NCBI RefSeq assembly: GCF_029407905.1
Contig: NW_026577902.1
Span: 930,001 to 994,000, forward strand
DNA: 64,000 bases
Reading direction: 5' to 3'
Origin: Bubalus kerabau
Lineage: Eukaryota; Chordata; Mammalia; Artiodactyla; Bovidae
The position numbers and the translations under genes are program-made. Below the pieces are notes generated by a model that was given only the letters and a program-made list of their open reading frames with translations, ran no database searches and was not told the DNA's origin. Below are positions 23,011 through 37,200 of this stretch, one piece after another. The stretch's first letter is position 1, and each line of letters starts with the position of its first letter.

Positions 23011-25820
23011 ACACACGCCTAGGTGAGGTCTCTTCGGCCCTGCGGTGACTCGAGCGCAACCCCCAGCTTTCCCTCGCAACCCGAGGGGAAGATTGGGCTT
23101 CCCAGGGCCAACCCAAGGGGAAGGCTCAGATCCCCGTCGTAACTCGAGAATCCCGCCGCAACTCGAGAAAAACCACGTGGTTCCCACCTCTTGGCAAGAC
23201 GAGGCCCTGGCCCGCCACGGCGTCTCAAGGGAAGTCCCCTGTTCCGCCCTGAAGGGCGAAACGGTCCCTGACAGCCTTCCTGCGACCCCCAAAGGTCCCC
23301 CGACACGCCGGGTTCCCTCGAGGGGAACACCGAGGGTCCCGGCACCGCTTCCTCTGAGCCCCTTCTCCCCTCCTGATCGCGACAGGAGAGGCGATTCCCC
23401 TGCGTGGTCTGGAAGGGGTACCCGGCCTTCACGGCGCACCTCAGGAGGAGGCCGGTCTCACGAGGAAATTCGAGACGAGCCACGTGGGTGGGGCCACATG
23501 CCGAACGCCCCCGATTCCCCGGTCCGCCCTTGAGAAGGACCCGAGGCCCGGACCCCTCTTCGAAGGCAACCCTGGGGGGGAAGGCACAACACGAAGGGGC
23601 ACTGCCACCCCCGTGCATCGTCCGCAAAGACCCGCGGGTTCCACACACAGCTCGACGAGGGGCCTGAGACCCCCTGAGCCACTCGAGAGGCCAGCGGGTT
23701 TCCCTTCCTCAGACAAGACGAGGCCTGACTCTCCTGTACCAACTCTGCAGGGACCCTGCGGTCGGAGTCCGAAACGGAGAGGAAGCCTGAGGTTCCTGCC
23801 TCCCCTCCAGGTGAGGCCCTCTTCCGTTGCGCCAGACCCAGCGGAGTCCCGAAGGGCCCCGCCACCTCCACAGGATCCCTCGCCTCTCAGAGGCACCCTG
23901 GGAAGTTCCCTAAGGTCCCCGGCAGAAGGCGAGGGACACGAGGGTTTCCGGCCGCCCCCCGAGAAAGACCTCGAGAGTCCTTCTTCAACGCGTCTCGAGG
24001 CCCTAGTCCCCTCCCGTGACTCGAGAGCCAGGACGCGCTCCCCCTCGCCACGCGCATGGAGACCGGACTTCCCTGGCGCCGCAGAAGAGGCTCCCTGAGA
24101 TCCTCGTCGTGCCTCGGGAGAAAACCCCCACGGGCGCCGCAGCTCGAGGAAACCCCGGAGACGCCCCCGTCCTCGCGAGCTGAGGGCCATCTTTTCCTGC
24201 ATGGCCTGGAGAGCAATCCCGGGTCCTCTCTCCAAACGGAAGAGGAGGCTGGACTCCCTTGAGGCCGCTCAGGGGGCACCAAGAGACCCGCGTCGCGACT
24301 CGAGAGGAGAGCGGAGTCCTTGGCTTCCCCTCGAGACGAGGCCTGACTCCCCGGGGGAGCCTGGAATGCAACCCCGAGATCCCTGCCTTCCCTGGAGAGG
24401 AATATTAGGTCCCGGACACACGCCTAGGTGAGGTCTCTTCGGCCCTGCGGTGACTCGAGCGCAACCCCCAGCTTTCCCTCGCAACCCGAGGGGAAGATTG
24501 GGCTTCCCAGGGCCAACCCAAGGGGAAGGCTGAGATCCCCGTCGTAACTCGAGAATCCCGCCGCAACTCGAGAAAAACCACGTGGTTCCCACCTCTTGGC
24601 AAGACGAGGCCCTGGCCCGTCACGGTGTCTCAAGGGAAGTCCCCTGTTCCGCCCTGAAGGGCGAAACGGTCCCTGACAGCCTTCCTGCGACCCCCAAAAG
24701 TCCCCCGACACGCCGGGTTCCCTCGAGGGGAACACCGAGGGTCCCGGCACCGCTTCCTCTGAGCCCCTTCTCCCCTCCTGATCGCGACAGGAGAGGCGAT
24801 TCCCCTGCGTGGTCTGGAAGGGGTACCCGGCCTTCACGGCGCACCTCAGGAGGAGGCCGGTCTCACGAGGAAATTCGAGACGAGCCACGTGGGTGGGGCC
24901 ACATGGCGAACGCCCCCGATTCCCCGGTCCGCCCTTGAGAAGGACCCGAGGCCCGGACCCCTCTTCGAAGGCAACCCTGGGGGGGAAGGCACAACACGAA
25001 GGGGCACTGCCACCCCCGTGCATCGTCCGCAAAGACCCGCGGGTTCCACACACAGCTCGACGAGGGGCCTGAGACCCCCTGAGCCACTCGAGAGGCCAGC
25101 GGGTTTCCCTTCCTCAGACAAGACGAGGCCTGACTCTCCTGTACCAACTCTGCAGGGACCCTGTGGTCGGAGTCCGAAACGGAGAGGAAGCCTGAGGTTC
25201 CTGCCTCCCCTCCAGGTGAGGCCCTCTTCCGTTGCGCCAGACCCAGCGGAGTCCCGAAGGGCCCCGCCACCTCCACAGGATCCCTCGCCTCTCAGAGGCA
25301 CCCTGGGAAGTTCCCTAAGGTCCCCGGCAGAAGGCGAGGGACACGAGGGTTTCCGGCCGCCCCCCGAGAAAGACCTCGAGAGTCCTTCTTCAACGCGTCT
25401 CGAGGCCCTAGTCCCCTCCCGTGACTCGAGAGCCAGGACGCGCTCCCCCTCGCCACGCGCATGGAGACCTGACTTCCCTGGCGCCGCACGAGAGGCTCCC
25501 TGAGATCCTCGTCGTGCCTCGGGAGAAAACCCCCACGGGCGCAGCAGCTCGAGGAAACCCATGAGAAGCCCCTGTCCTCGCGAGCTGAGGGCCTTCTTTT
25601 CCTGCATGGCCTGGAGAGCAATCCCGGGTCCTCTCTCCAAACGGAAGAGGAGGCTGGACTCCCTTGAGGCCGCTCAGGGGGCTCCAAGAGACCCGCGTCG
25701 CGACTCGAGAGGAGAGCGGAGTCCTTGGCATCCCCTCGAGACGAGGTCTGACTCCCCGGGGGAGCCTGGAATGCAACCCCGAGATCCCTGCCTTCCCTGG
25801 AGAGGAATATTAGGTCCCGG
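23011..25820 (+). repeat. Adjacent satellite I unit pair with shared private variants
   Basis: Units 23011-24415 and 24416-25820 share ccggccttcacggc (near 23421 and 24826), cctgtaccaactctg (near 23733 and 25138) and aggaggaggcc. This implies that one was copied from the other recently. Confidence 0.8.
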
Positions 25821-28630
25821 ACACACGCCTAGGTGAGGTCTCTTCGGCCCTGCAGTGACTCGAGCGCAACCCCCAGCTTTCCCTCGCAACCCGAGGGGAA
25901 GATTGGGCTTCCCAGGGCCAAGCAAAGGGGAAGGCTGAGATCCCCGTCGTAACTCGAGAATCCCGCCGCAACTCGAGAAAAACCACGTGGTTCCCACCTC
26001 TTGGCAAGACGAGGCCCTTGCCCGCCACGGCGTCTCAAGGGAAGTCCCCTGTTCCGCCCTGAAGGGCGAAACCGTCCCTGACAGCCTTCCTGCGACCCTC
26101 AAAAGTCCCCCGACACGCCGGGTTCCCTCGAGGGGAACACCGAGGGTCCCGGCACCGCTTCCTCTGAGCCCCTTCTCCCCTCCTGATCGCGACAGGAGAG
26201 GCGATTCCCCTGCGTGGTCTGGAAGGGGTTCCCGGCCTTCCCGGCGCACCTCAGGATGAGGCCGGTCTCACGAGGAAATTCGAGACGAGCCACGTGGGTG
26301 GGGCCACATGCCGAACGCCCCCGATTCCCCGGTCCGCCCTTGAGAAGGACCCGAGGCCCGGACCCCTCTTCGAAGGCAACCCTGGGGGGGAAGGCACAAC
26401 ACGAAGGGGCACTGGCACCCCCGTACATCGTCCGCAAAGACCCGCGGGTTCCACACACAGCTAGACGAGGGGCCTGAGACCCCCTGAGCAACTCGAGAGG
26501 CCAGCGGGGTTCCCTTCCTCAGACAAGACGAGGCCTGACTCTCCTGTCCCAACTCTGCAGGGACCCTGCGGTCGCAGTCCGAAACGGAGAGGAAGCCTGA
26601 GGTTCCTGCCTCCCCTCGAGGTGAGGCCCTCTTCCGTTGCGCCAGACCCAGCGGAGTCCCGAGGGGCCCCGCCACCTCCACAGGATCCCTCGCCTCTCAG
26701 AGGCACCCTGGCAAGTTCCCTGAGGTCCCCGGCAGAAGGCGAGGGACACGAGGGTTTCCCGCCGCCCCCCGACAAAGACCTCGAGAGTCCTTCTTCAACG
26801 CGTCTCGAGGCCCTAGTCCCCTCCCGTGACTCGAGAGCCAGGACGCGCTCCCCCTCGCCACGCGCATGGAGACCTGACTTCCCTGGCGCCGCACGAGAGG
26901 CTCCCTGAGATCCTCGTCGTGCCTCGGGAGAAAACCCCCACGGGCGCCGCAGCTCGAGGAAACCCCGGAGACGCCCCCGTCCTCGCGAGCTGAGGGCCTT
27001 CTTTTCCTGCATGGCCTGGAGAGCAATCCCGGGTCCTCTCTCCAAACGGAAGAGGAGGCTGGACTCCCTTGAGGCCGCTCAGGGGGCTCCAAGAGACCCG
27101 CGTCGCGACTCGAGAGGAGAGCGGAGTCCTTGGCTTCCCCTCGAGACGAGGCCTGACTCCCCGGGGGAGCCTGGAATGCAACCCCGAGATCCCTGCCTTC
27201 CCTGGAGAGGAATATTAGGTCCCGGACACACGCCTAGGTGAGGTCTCTTCGGCCCTGCAGTGACTCGAGCGCAACCCCCAGCTTTCCCTCGCAACCCGAG
27301 GGGAAGATTGGGCTTCCCAGGGCCAAGCCAAGGGGAAGGCTGAGATCCCCGTCGTAACTCGAGAATCCCGCCGCAACTCGAGAAAAACCACGTGGTTCCC
27401 ACCTCTTGGCAAGACGAGGCCCTTGCCCGCCACGGCGTCTCAAGGGAAGTCCCCTGTTCCGCCCTGAAGGGCGAAACGGTCCCTGACAGCCTTCCTGCGA
27501 CCCCCAAAAGTCCCCCGACACGCCGGGTTCCCTCGAGGGGAACACCGAGGGTCCCGGCACCGCTTCCTCTGAGCCCCTTCTCCCCTCCTGATCGCGACAG
27601 GAGAGGCGATTCCCCTGCGTGGTCTGGAAGGGGTTCCCGGCCTTCCCGGCGCACCTCAGGATGAGGCCGGTCTCACGAGGAAATTCGAGACGAGCCACGT
27701 GGGTGGGGCCACATGCCGAACGCCCCCGATTCCCCGGTCCGCCCTTGAGAAGGACCCGAGGCCCGGACCCCTCTTCGAAGGCAACCCTGGGGGGGAAGGC
27801 ACAACACGAAGGGGCACTGGCACCCCCGTACATCGTCCGCAAAGACCCGCGGGTTCCACACACAGCTAGACGAGGGGCCTGAGACCCCCTGAGCAACTCG
27901 AGAGGCCAGCGGGGTTCCCTTCCTCAGACAAGACGAGGCCTGACTCTCCTGTCCCAACTCTGCAGGGACCCTGCGGTCGCAGTCCGAAACGGAGAGGAAG
28001 CCTGAGGTTCCTGCCTCCCCTCGAGGTGAGGCCCTCTTCCGTTGCGCCAGACCCAGCGGAGTCCCGAGGGGCCCCGCCACCTCCACAGGATCCCTCGCCT
28101 CTCAGAGGCACCCTGGCAAGTTCCCTGAGGTCCCCGGCAGAAGGCGAGGGACACGAGGGTTTCCCGCCGCCCCCCGACAAAGACCTCGAGAGTCCTTCTT
28201 CAACGCGTCTCGAGGCCCTAGTCCCCTCCCGTGACTCGAGAGCCAGGACGCGCTCCCCCTCGCCACGCGCATGGAGACCTGACTTCCCTGGCGCCGCACG
28301 AGAGGCTCCCTGAGATCCTCGTCGTGCCTCGGGAGAAAACCCCCACGGGCGCCGCAGCTCGAGGAAACCCCGGAGACGCCCCCGTCCTCGCGAGCTGAGG
28401 GCCTTCTTTTCCTGCATGGCCTGGAGAGCAATCCCGGGTCCTCTCTCCAAACGGAAGAGGAGGCTGGACTCCCTTGAGGCCGCTCAGGGGGCTCCAAGAG
28501 ACCCGCGTCGCGACTCGAGAGGAGAGCGGAGTCCTTGGCTTCCCCTCGAGACGAGGCCTGACTCCCCGGGGGAGCCTGGAATGCAACCCCGAGATCCCTG
28601 CCTTCCCTGGAGAGGAATATTAGGTCCCGG
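25821..28630 (+). repeat. Adjacent satellite I units of variant group A
   Basis: Units 25821-27225 and 27226-28630 share three linked changes: ccgtacatcg (26421, 27826), ctagacgagg (26461, 27866) and gtcgcagtcc. The same three recur in the unit at 31441-32845, three units further on, showing that group A was also copied over a longer distance. Confidence 0.85.
27386..27397. promoter_or_regulatory. Recurrent E-box palindrome in satellite I (representative copy)
   Basis: aaccacgtggtt is a perfect 12-bp palindrome around CACGTG. It recurs once per unit through the core and in many flank units (for example 18955, 51290, 53000). Core units have a second CACGTG in gccacgtgggtgg, about 305 bp downstream. 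CACGTG is the binding core of bHLH-zip factors such as USF and MYC/MAX; binding here is only a possibility. Confidence 0.5.
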
Positions 28631-31440
28631 ACACACGCCTAGGTGAGGTCTCTTCGGCCCTGCAGTGACTCGAGCGCAACCCCCAGCTTTCCCTCGCAAC
28701 CCGAGGGGAAGATTGGGCTTCCCAGGGCCAAGCCAAGGGGAAGGCTGAGATCCCCGTCGTAACTCGAGAATCCCGCCGCAACTCGAGAAAAACCACGTGG
28801 TTCCCACCTCTTGGCAAGACGAGGCCCTTGCCCGCCACGGCGTCTCAAGGGAAGTCCCCTGTTCCGCCCTGAAGGGCGAAACGGTCCCTGACAGCCTTCC
28901 TGCGACCCCCAAAAGTCCCCCGACACGCCGGGTTCCCTCGAGGGGAACACCGAGGGTCCCGGCACCGCTTCCTCTGAGCCCCTTCTCCCCTCCTGATCGC
29001 GACAGGAGAGGCGATTCCCCTGCGTGGTCTGGAAGGGGTTCCCGGCCTTCCCGGCGCACCTCAGGATGAGGCCGGTCTCACGAGGAAATTCGAGACGAGC
29101 CACGTGGGTGGGGCCACATGCCGAACGCCCCCGATTCCCCGGTCCGCCCTTGAGAAGGACCCGAGGCCCGGACCCCTCTTCGAAGGCAACCCTGGGGGGG
29201 AAGGCACAACACGAAGGGGCACTGCCACCCCCGTGCATCGTCTGCAAAGACCCGCGGGTTCCACACACAGCTCGACGAGGGGCCTGAGACCCCCTGAGCA
29301 ACTCGAGAGGCCAGCGGGTTTCCCTTCCTCAGACAAGACGAGGCCTGACTCTCCTGTCCCAACTCTGCAGGGACCCTGCGGTCGGAGTCCGAAACGGAGA
29401 GGAAGCCTGAGGTTCCTGCCTCCCCTCGAGGTGAGGCCCTCTTCCGTTGCGCCAGACCCAGCGGAGTCCCGAGGGGCCCCGCCACCTCCACAGGATCCCT
29501 CGCCTCTCAGAGGCACCCTGGCAAGTTCCCTAAGGTCCCCGGCAGAAGGCGAGGGACACGAGGGTTTCCCGCCGCCCCCCGACAAAGACCTCGAGAGTCC
29601 TTCTTCAACGCGTCTCGAGGCCCTAGTCCCCTCCCGTGACTCGAGAGCCAGGACGCGCTCCCCCTCGCCACGCGCATGGAGACCTGACTTCCCTGGTGCC
29701 GCACGAGAGGCTCCCTGAGATCCTCGTCGTGCCTCGGGAGAAAACCCCCACGGGCGCCGCAGCTCGAGGAAACCCCTGAGACGCCCCCGTCCTCGCGAGC
29801 TGAGGGCCTTCTTTTCCTGCATGGCCTGGAGAGCAATCCCGGGTCCTCTCTCCAAACGGAAGAGGAGGCTGGACTCCCTTGAGGCCGCTCAGGGGGCTCC
29901 AAGAGACCCGCGTCGCGACTCGAGAGGAGAGCGGAGTCCTTGGCTTCCCCTCGAGACGAGGCCTGACTCCCCGGGGGAGCCTGGAATGCAACCCCGAGAT
30001 CCCTGCCTTCCCTGGAGAGGAATATTAGGTCCCGGACACACGCCTAGGTGAGGTCTCTTCGGCCCTGCAGTGACTCGAGCGCAACCCCCAGCTTTCCCTC
30101 GCAACCCGAGGGGAAGATTGGGCTTCCCAGGGCCAAGCCAAGGGGAAGGCTGAGATCCCCGTCGTAACTCGAGAATCCCGCCGCAACTCGAGAAAAACCA
30201 CGTGGTTCCCACCTCTTGGCAAGACGAGGCCCTTGCCCGCCACGGCGTCTCAAGGGAAGTCCCCTGTTCCGCCCTGAAGGGCGAAACGGTCCCTGACAGC
30301 CTTCCTGCGACCCCCAAAAGTCCCCCGACACGCCGGGTTCCCTCGAGGGGAACACCGAGGGTCCCGGCACCGCTTCCTCTGAGCCCCTTCTCCCCTCCTG
30401 ATCGCGACAGGAGAGGCGATTCCCCTGCGTGGTCTGGAAGGGGTTCCCGGCCTTCCCGGCGCACCTCAGGATGAGGCCGGTCTCACGAGGAAATTCGAGA
30501 CGAGCCACGTGGGTGGGGCCACATGCCGAACGCCCCCGATTCCCCGGTCCGCCCTTGAGAAGGACCCGAGGCCCGGACCCCTCTTCGAAGGCAACCCTGG
30601 GGGGGAAGGCACAACACGAAGGGGCACTGCCACCCCCGTGCATCGTCCGCAAAGACCCGCGGGTTCCACACACAGCTCGACGAGGGGCCTGAGACCCCCT
30701 GAGCAACTCGAGAGGCCAGCGGGGTTCCCTTCCTCAGACAAGACGAGGCCTGACTCTCCTGTCCCAACTCTGCAGGGACCCTGCGGTCGGAGTCCGAAAC
30801 GGAGAGGAAGCCTGAGGTTCCTGCCTCCCCTCGAGGTGAGGCCCTCTTCCGTTGCGCCAGACCCAGCGGAGTCCCGAGGGGCCCCGCCACCTCCACAGGA
30901 TCCCTCGCCTCTCAGAGGCACCCTGGCAAGTTCCCTAAGGTCCCCGGCAGAAGGCGAGGGACACGAGGGTTTCCCGCCGCCCCCCGACAAAGACCTCGAG
31001 AGTCCTTCTTCAACGCGTCTCGAGGCCCTAGTCCCCTCCCGTGACTCGAGAGCCAGGACGCGCTCCCCCTCGCCACGCGCATGGAGACCTGACTTCCCTG
31101 GTGCCGCACGAGAGGCTCCCTGAGATCCTCGTCGTGCCTCGGGAGAAAACCCCCACGGGCGCCGCAGCTCGAGGAAACCCCTGAGACGCCCCCGTCCTCG
31201 CGAGCTGAGGGCCTTCTTTTCCTGCATGGCCTGGAGAGCAATCCCGGGTCCTCTCTCCAAACGGAAGAGGAGGCTGGACTCCCTTGAGGCCGCTCAGGGG
31301 GCTCCAAGAGACCCGCGTCGCGACTCGAGAGGAGAGCGGAGTCCTTGGCTTCCCCTCGAGACGAGGCCTGACTCCCCGGGGGAGCCTGGAATGCAACCCC
31401 GAGATCCCTGCCTTCCCTGGAGAGGAATATTAGGTCCCGG
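28631..31440 (+). repeat. Adjacent satellite I units of variant group B
   Basis: Both units carry ccctggtgccgc (near 29692 and 31097) where all other core units have ccctggcgccgc or ccctggcaccgc. They sit between copies of group A. Confidence 0.8.
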
Positions 31441-34250
31441 ACACACGCCTAGGTGAGGTCTCTTCGGCCCTGCAGTGACTCGAGCGCAACCCCCAGCTTT
31501 CCCTCGCAACCCGAGGGGAAGATTGGGCTTCCCAGGGCCAAGCCAAGGGGAAGGCTGAGATCCCCGTCGTAACTCGAGAATCCCGCCGCAACTCGAGAAA
31601 AACCACGTGGTTCCCACCTCTTGGCAAGACGAGGCCCTTGCCCGCCACGGCGTCTCAAGGGAAGTCCCCTGTTCCGCCCTGAAGGGCGAAACGGTCCCTG
31701 ACAGCCTTCCTGCGACCCCCAAAAGTCCCCCGACACGCCGGGTTCCCTCGAGGGGAACACCGAGGGTCCCGGCACCGCTTCCTCTGAGCCCCTTCTCCCC
31801 TCCTGATCGCGACAGGAGAGGCGATTCCCCTGCGTGGTCTGGAAGGGGTTCCCGGCCTTCCCGGCGCACCTCAGGATGAGGCCGGTCTCACGAGGAAATT
31901 CGAGACGAGCCACGTGGGTGGGGCCACATGCCGAACGCCCCCGATTCCCCGGTCCGCCCTTGAGAAGGACCCGAGGCCCGGACCCCTCTTCGAAGGCAAC
32001 CCTGGGGGGGAAGGCACAACACGAAGGGGCACTGGCACCCCCGTACATCGTCCGCAAAGACCCGCGGGTTCCACACACAGCTAGACGAGGGGCCTGAGAC
32101 CCCCTGAGCAACTCGAGAGGCCAGCGGGGTTCCCTTCCTCAGACAAGACGAGGCCTGACTCTCCTGTCCCAACTCTGCAGGGACCCTGCGGTCGCAGTCC
32201 GAAACGGAGAGGAAGCCTGAGGTTCCTGCCTCCCCTCGAGGTGAGGCCCTCTTCCGTTGCGCCAGACCCAGCGGAGTCCCGAGGGGCCCCGCCACCTCCA
32301 CAGGATCCCTCGCCTCTCAGAGGCACCCTGGCAAGTTCCCTAAGGTCCCCGGCAGAAGGCGAGGGACACGAGGGTTTCCCGCCGCCCCCCGACAAAGACC
32401 TCGAGAGTCCTTCTTCAACGCGTCTCGAGGCCCTAGTCCCCTCCCGTGACTCGAGAGCCAGGACGCGCTCCCCCTCGCCACGCGCATGGAGACCTGACTT
32501 CCCTGGCGCCGCACGAGAGGCTCCCTGAGATCCTCGTCGTGCCTCGGGAGAAAACCCCCACGGGCGCCGCAGCTCGAGGAAACCCCTGAGACGCCCCCGT
32601 CCTCGCGAGCTGAGGGCCTTCTTTTCCTGCATGGCCTGGAGAGCAATCCCGGGTCCTCTCTCCAAACGGAAGAGGAGGCTGGACTCCCTTGAGGCCGCTC
32701 AGGGGGCTCCAAGAGACCCGCGTCGCGACTCGAGAGGAGAGCGGAGTCCTTGGCTTCCCCTCGAGACGAGGCCTGACTCCCCGGGGGAGCCTGGAATGCA
32801 ACCCCGAGATCCCTGCCTTCCCTGGAGAGGAATATTAGGTCCCGGACACACGCCTAGGTGAGGTCTCTTCGGCCCTGCAGTGACTCGAGCGCAACCCCCA
32901 GCTTTCCCTCGCAACCCGAGGGGAAGATTGGGCTTCCCAGGGCCAAGCCAAGGGGAAGGCTGAGATCCCCGTCGTAACTCGAGAATCCCGCCGCAACTCG
33001 AGAAAAACCACGTGGTTCCCACCTCTTGGCAAGACGAGGCCCTTGCCCGCCACGGCGTCTCAAGGGAAGTCCCCTGTTCCGCCCTGAAGGGCGAAACGGT
33101 CCCTGACAGCCTTCCTGCGACCCCCAAAAGTCCCCCGACACGCCGGGTTCCCTCGAGGGGAACACCGAGGGTCCCGGCACCGCTTCCTCTGAGCCCCTTC
33201 TCCCCTCCTGATCGCGACAGGAGAGGCGATTCCCCTGCGTGGTCTGGAAGGGGTTCCTGGCCTTCCCGGCGCACCTCAGGATGAGGCCGGTCTCACGAGG
33301 AAATTCGAGACGAGCCACGTGGGTGGGGCCACATGCCGAACGCCCCCGATTCCCCGGTCCGCCCTTGAGAAGGACCCGAGGCCCGGACCCCTCTTCGAAG
33401 GCAACCCTGGGGGGGAAGGCACAACACGAAGGGGCACTGGCACCCCCGTGCATCGTCCGCAAAGACCCGCGGGTTCCACACACAGCTCGACGAGGGGCCT
33501 GAGACCCCCTGAGCAACTCGAGAGGCCAGCGGGGTTCCCTTCCTCAGACAAGACGAGGCCTGACTCTCCTGTCCCAACTCTGCAGGGACCCTGCGGTCGG
33601 AGTCCGAAACGGGGAGGAAGCCTGAGGTTCCTGCCTCCCCTCGAGGTGAGGCCCTCTTCCGTTGCGCCAGACCCAGCGGAGTCCCGAGGGGCCCCGCCAC
33701 CTCCACAGGATCCCTCGCCTCTCAGAGGCACCCTGGGAAGTTCCCTAAGGTCCCCGGCAGAAGGTGAGGGACACGAGGGTTTCCCGCCGCCCCCCGACAA
33801 AGACCTCGAGAGTCCTTCTTCAACGCGTCTCGAGGCCCTAGTCCCCTCCCGTGACTCGAGAGCCAGGACGCGCTCCCCCTCGCCACGCGCATGGAGACCT
33901 GACTTCCCTGGCGCCGCACGAGAGGCTCCCTGAGATCCTCGTCGTGCCTCGGGAGAAAACCCCCACGGGCGCCGCAGCTCGAGGAAACCCCGGAGACGCC
34001 CCCGTCCTCGCGAGCTGAGGGCCTTCTTTTCCTGCATGGCCTGGAGAGCAATCCCGGGTCCTCTCTCCAAACGGAAGAGGAGGCTGGACTCCCTTGAGGC
34101 CGCTCAGGGGGCTCCAAGAGACCCGCGTCGCGACTCGAGAGGAGAGCGGAGTCCTTGGCTTCCCCTCGAGACGAGGCCTGACTCCCCGGGGGAGCCTGGA
34201 ATGCAACCCCGAGATCCCTGCCTTCCCTGGAGAGGAATATTAGGTCCCGC

Positions 34251-37200
34251 ACACACGCATAGGTGAGGTCTCTTCGGCCCTGCAGTGACTCGAGCGCAAC
34301 CCCCAGCTTTCCCTCGCAACCCGAGGGGAAGATTGGGCTTCCCAGGGCCAAGCCAAGGGGAAGGCTGAGATCCCCGTCGTAACTCGAGAATCCCGCCGCA
34401 ACTCGAGAAAAACCACGTGGTTCCCACCTCTTGGCAAGACGAGGCCCTTGCCCGCCACGGCGTCTCAAGGGAAGTCCCCTGTTCCGCCCTGAAGGGCGAA
34501 ACGGTCCCTGACAGCCTTCCTGCGACCCCCAAAAGTCCCCCGACACGCCGGGTTCCCTCGAGGGGAACACCGAGGGTCCCGGCACCGCTTCCTCTGAGCC
34601 CCTTCTCCCCTCCTGATCGCGACAGGAGAGGCGATTCCCCTGCGTGGTCTGGAAGGGGTTCCCGGCCTTCCCGGCGCACCTCAGGATGAGGCCGGTCTCA
34701 CGAGGAAATTCGAGACGAGCCACGTGGGTGGGGCCACATGCCGAACGCCCCCGATTCCCCGGTCCGCCCTTGAGAAGGACCCGAGGCCCGGACCCCTCTT
34801 CGAAGGCAACCCTGGGGGGGAAGGCACAACACGAAGGGGCACTGGCACCCCCGTGCATCGTCCGCAAAGACCCGCGGGTTCCACACACAGCTCGACGAGG
34901 GGCCTGAGACCCCCTGAGCAACTCGAGAGGCCAGCGGGGCTCCCTTCCTCAGACAAGACGAGGCCTGACTCTCCTGTCCCAACTCTGCAGGGACCCTGCG
35001 GTCGGAGTCCGAAACGGAGAGGAAGCCTGAGGTTCCTGCCTCCCCTCGAGGTGAGGCCCTCTTCCGTTGCGCCAGACCCAGCGGAGTCCCGAGGGGCCCC
35101 GCCACCTCCACAGGATCCCTCGCCTCTCAGAGGCACCCTGGCAAGTTCCCTAAGGTCCCCGGCAGAAGGCGAGGGACACGAGGGTTTCCCGCCGCCCCCC
35201 GACAAAGACCTCGAGAGTCCTTCTTCAACGCGTCTCGAGGCCCTAGTCCCCTCCCGTGACTCGAGAGCCAGGACGCGCTCCCCCTCGCCACGCGCATGGA
35301 GACCTGACTTCCCTGGCGCCGCACGAGAGGCTCCCTGAGATCCTCGTCGTGCCTCGGGAGAAAACCCCCACGGGCGCCGCAGCTCGAGGAAACCCCTGAG
35401 ACGCCCCCGTCCTCGCGAGCTGAGGGCCTTCTTTTCCTGCATGGCCTGGAGAGCAATCCCGGGTCCTCTCTCCAAACGGAAGAGGAGGCTGGACTCCCTT
35501 GAGGCCGCTCAGGGGGCTCCAAGAGACCCGCGTCGCGACTCGAGAGGAGAGCGGAGTCCTTGGCTTCCCCTCGAGACGAGGCCTGACTCCCCGGGGGAGC
35601 CTGGAATGCAACCCCGAGATCCCTGCCTTCCCTGGAGAGGAATATTAGGTCCCGCACACACGCATAGGTGAGGTCTCTTCGGCCCTGCAGTGACTCGAGC
35701 GCAACCCCCAGCTTTCCCTCGCAACCCGAGGGGAAGATTGGGCTTCCCAGGGCCAAGCCAAGGGGAAGGCTGAGATCCCCGTCGTAACTCGAGAATCCCG
35801 CCGCAACTCGAGAAAAACCACGTGGTTCCCACCTCTTGGCAAGACGAGGCCCTTGCCCGCCACGGCGTCTCAAGGGAAGTCCCCTGTTCCGCCCTGAAGG
35901 GCGAAACGGTCCCTGACAGCCTTCCTGCGACCCCCAAAAGTCCCCCGACACGCCGGGTTCCCTCGAGGGGAACACCGAGGGTCCCGGCACCGCTTCCTCT
36001 GAGCCCCTTCTCCCCTCCTGATCGCGACAGGAGAGGCGATTCCCCTGCGTGGTCTGGAAGGGGTTCCCGGCCTTCCCGGCGCACCTCAGGATGAGGCCGG
36101 TCTCACGAGGAAATTCGAGACGAGCCACGTGGGTGGGGCCACATGCCGAACGCCCCCGATTCCCCGGTCCGCCCTTGAGAAGGACCCGAGGCCCGGACCC
36201 CTCTTCGAAGGCAACCCTGGGGGGGAAGGCACAACACGAAGGGGCACTGGCACCCCCGTGCATCGTCCGCAAAGACCCGCGGGTTCCACACACAGCTCGA
36301 CGAGGGGCCTGAGACCCCCTGAGCAACTCGAGAGGCCAGCGGGGCTCCCTTCCTCAGACAAGACGAGGCCTGACTCTCCTGTCCCAACTCTGCAGGGACC
36401 CTGCGGTCGGAGTCCGAAACGGAGAGGAAGCCTGAGGTTCCTGCCTCCCCTCGAGGTGAGGCCCTCTTCCGTTGCGCCAGACCCAGCGGAGTCCCGAGGG
36501 GCCCCGCCACCTCCACAGGATCCCTCGCCTCTCAGAGGCACCCTGGCAAGTTCCCTAAGGTCCCCGGCAGAAGGCGAGGGACACGAGGGTTTCCCGCCGC
36601 CCCCCGACAAAGACCTCGAGAGTCCTTCTTCAACGCGTCTCGAGGCCCTAGTCCCCTCCCGTGACTCGAGAGCCAGGACGCGCTCCCCCTCGCCACGCGC
36701 ATGGAGACCTGACTTCCCTGGCGCCGCACGAGAGGCTCCCTGAGATCCTCGTCGTGCCTCGGGAGAAAACCCCCACGGGCGCCGCAGCTCGAGGAAACCC
36801 CTGAGACGCCCCCGTCCTCGCGAGCTGAGGGCCTTCTTTTCCTGCATGGCCTGGAGAGCAATCCCGGGTCCTCTCTCCAAACGGAAGAGGAGGCTGGACT
36901 CCCTTGAGGCCGCTCAGGGGGCTCCAAGAGACCCGCGTCGCGACTCGAGAGGAGAGCGGAGTCCTTGGCTTCCCCTCGAGACGAGGCCTGACTCCCCGGG
37001 GGAGCCTGGAATGCAACCCCGAGATCCCTGCCTTCCCTGGAGAGGAATATTAGGTCCCGCACACACGCATAGGTGAGGTCTCTTCGGCCCTGCAGTGACT
37101 CGAGCGCAACCCCCAGCTTTCCCTCGCAACCCGAGGGGAAGATTGGGCTTCCCAGGGCCAAGCCAAGGGGAAGGCTGAGATCCCCGTCGTAACTCGAGAA

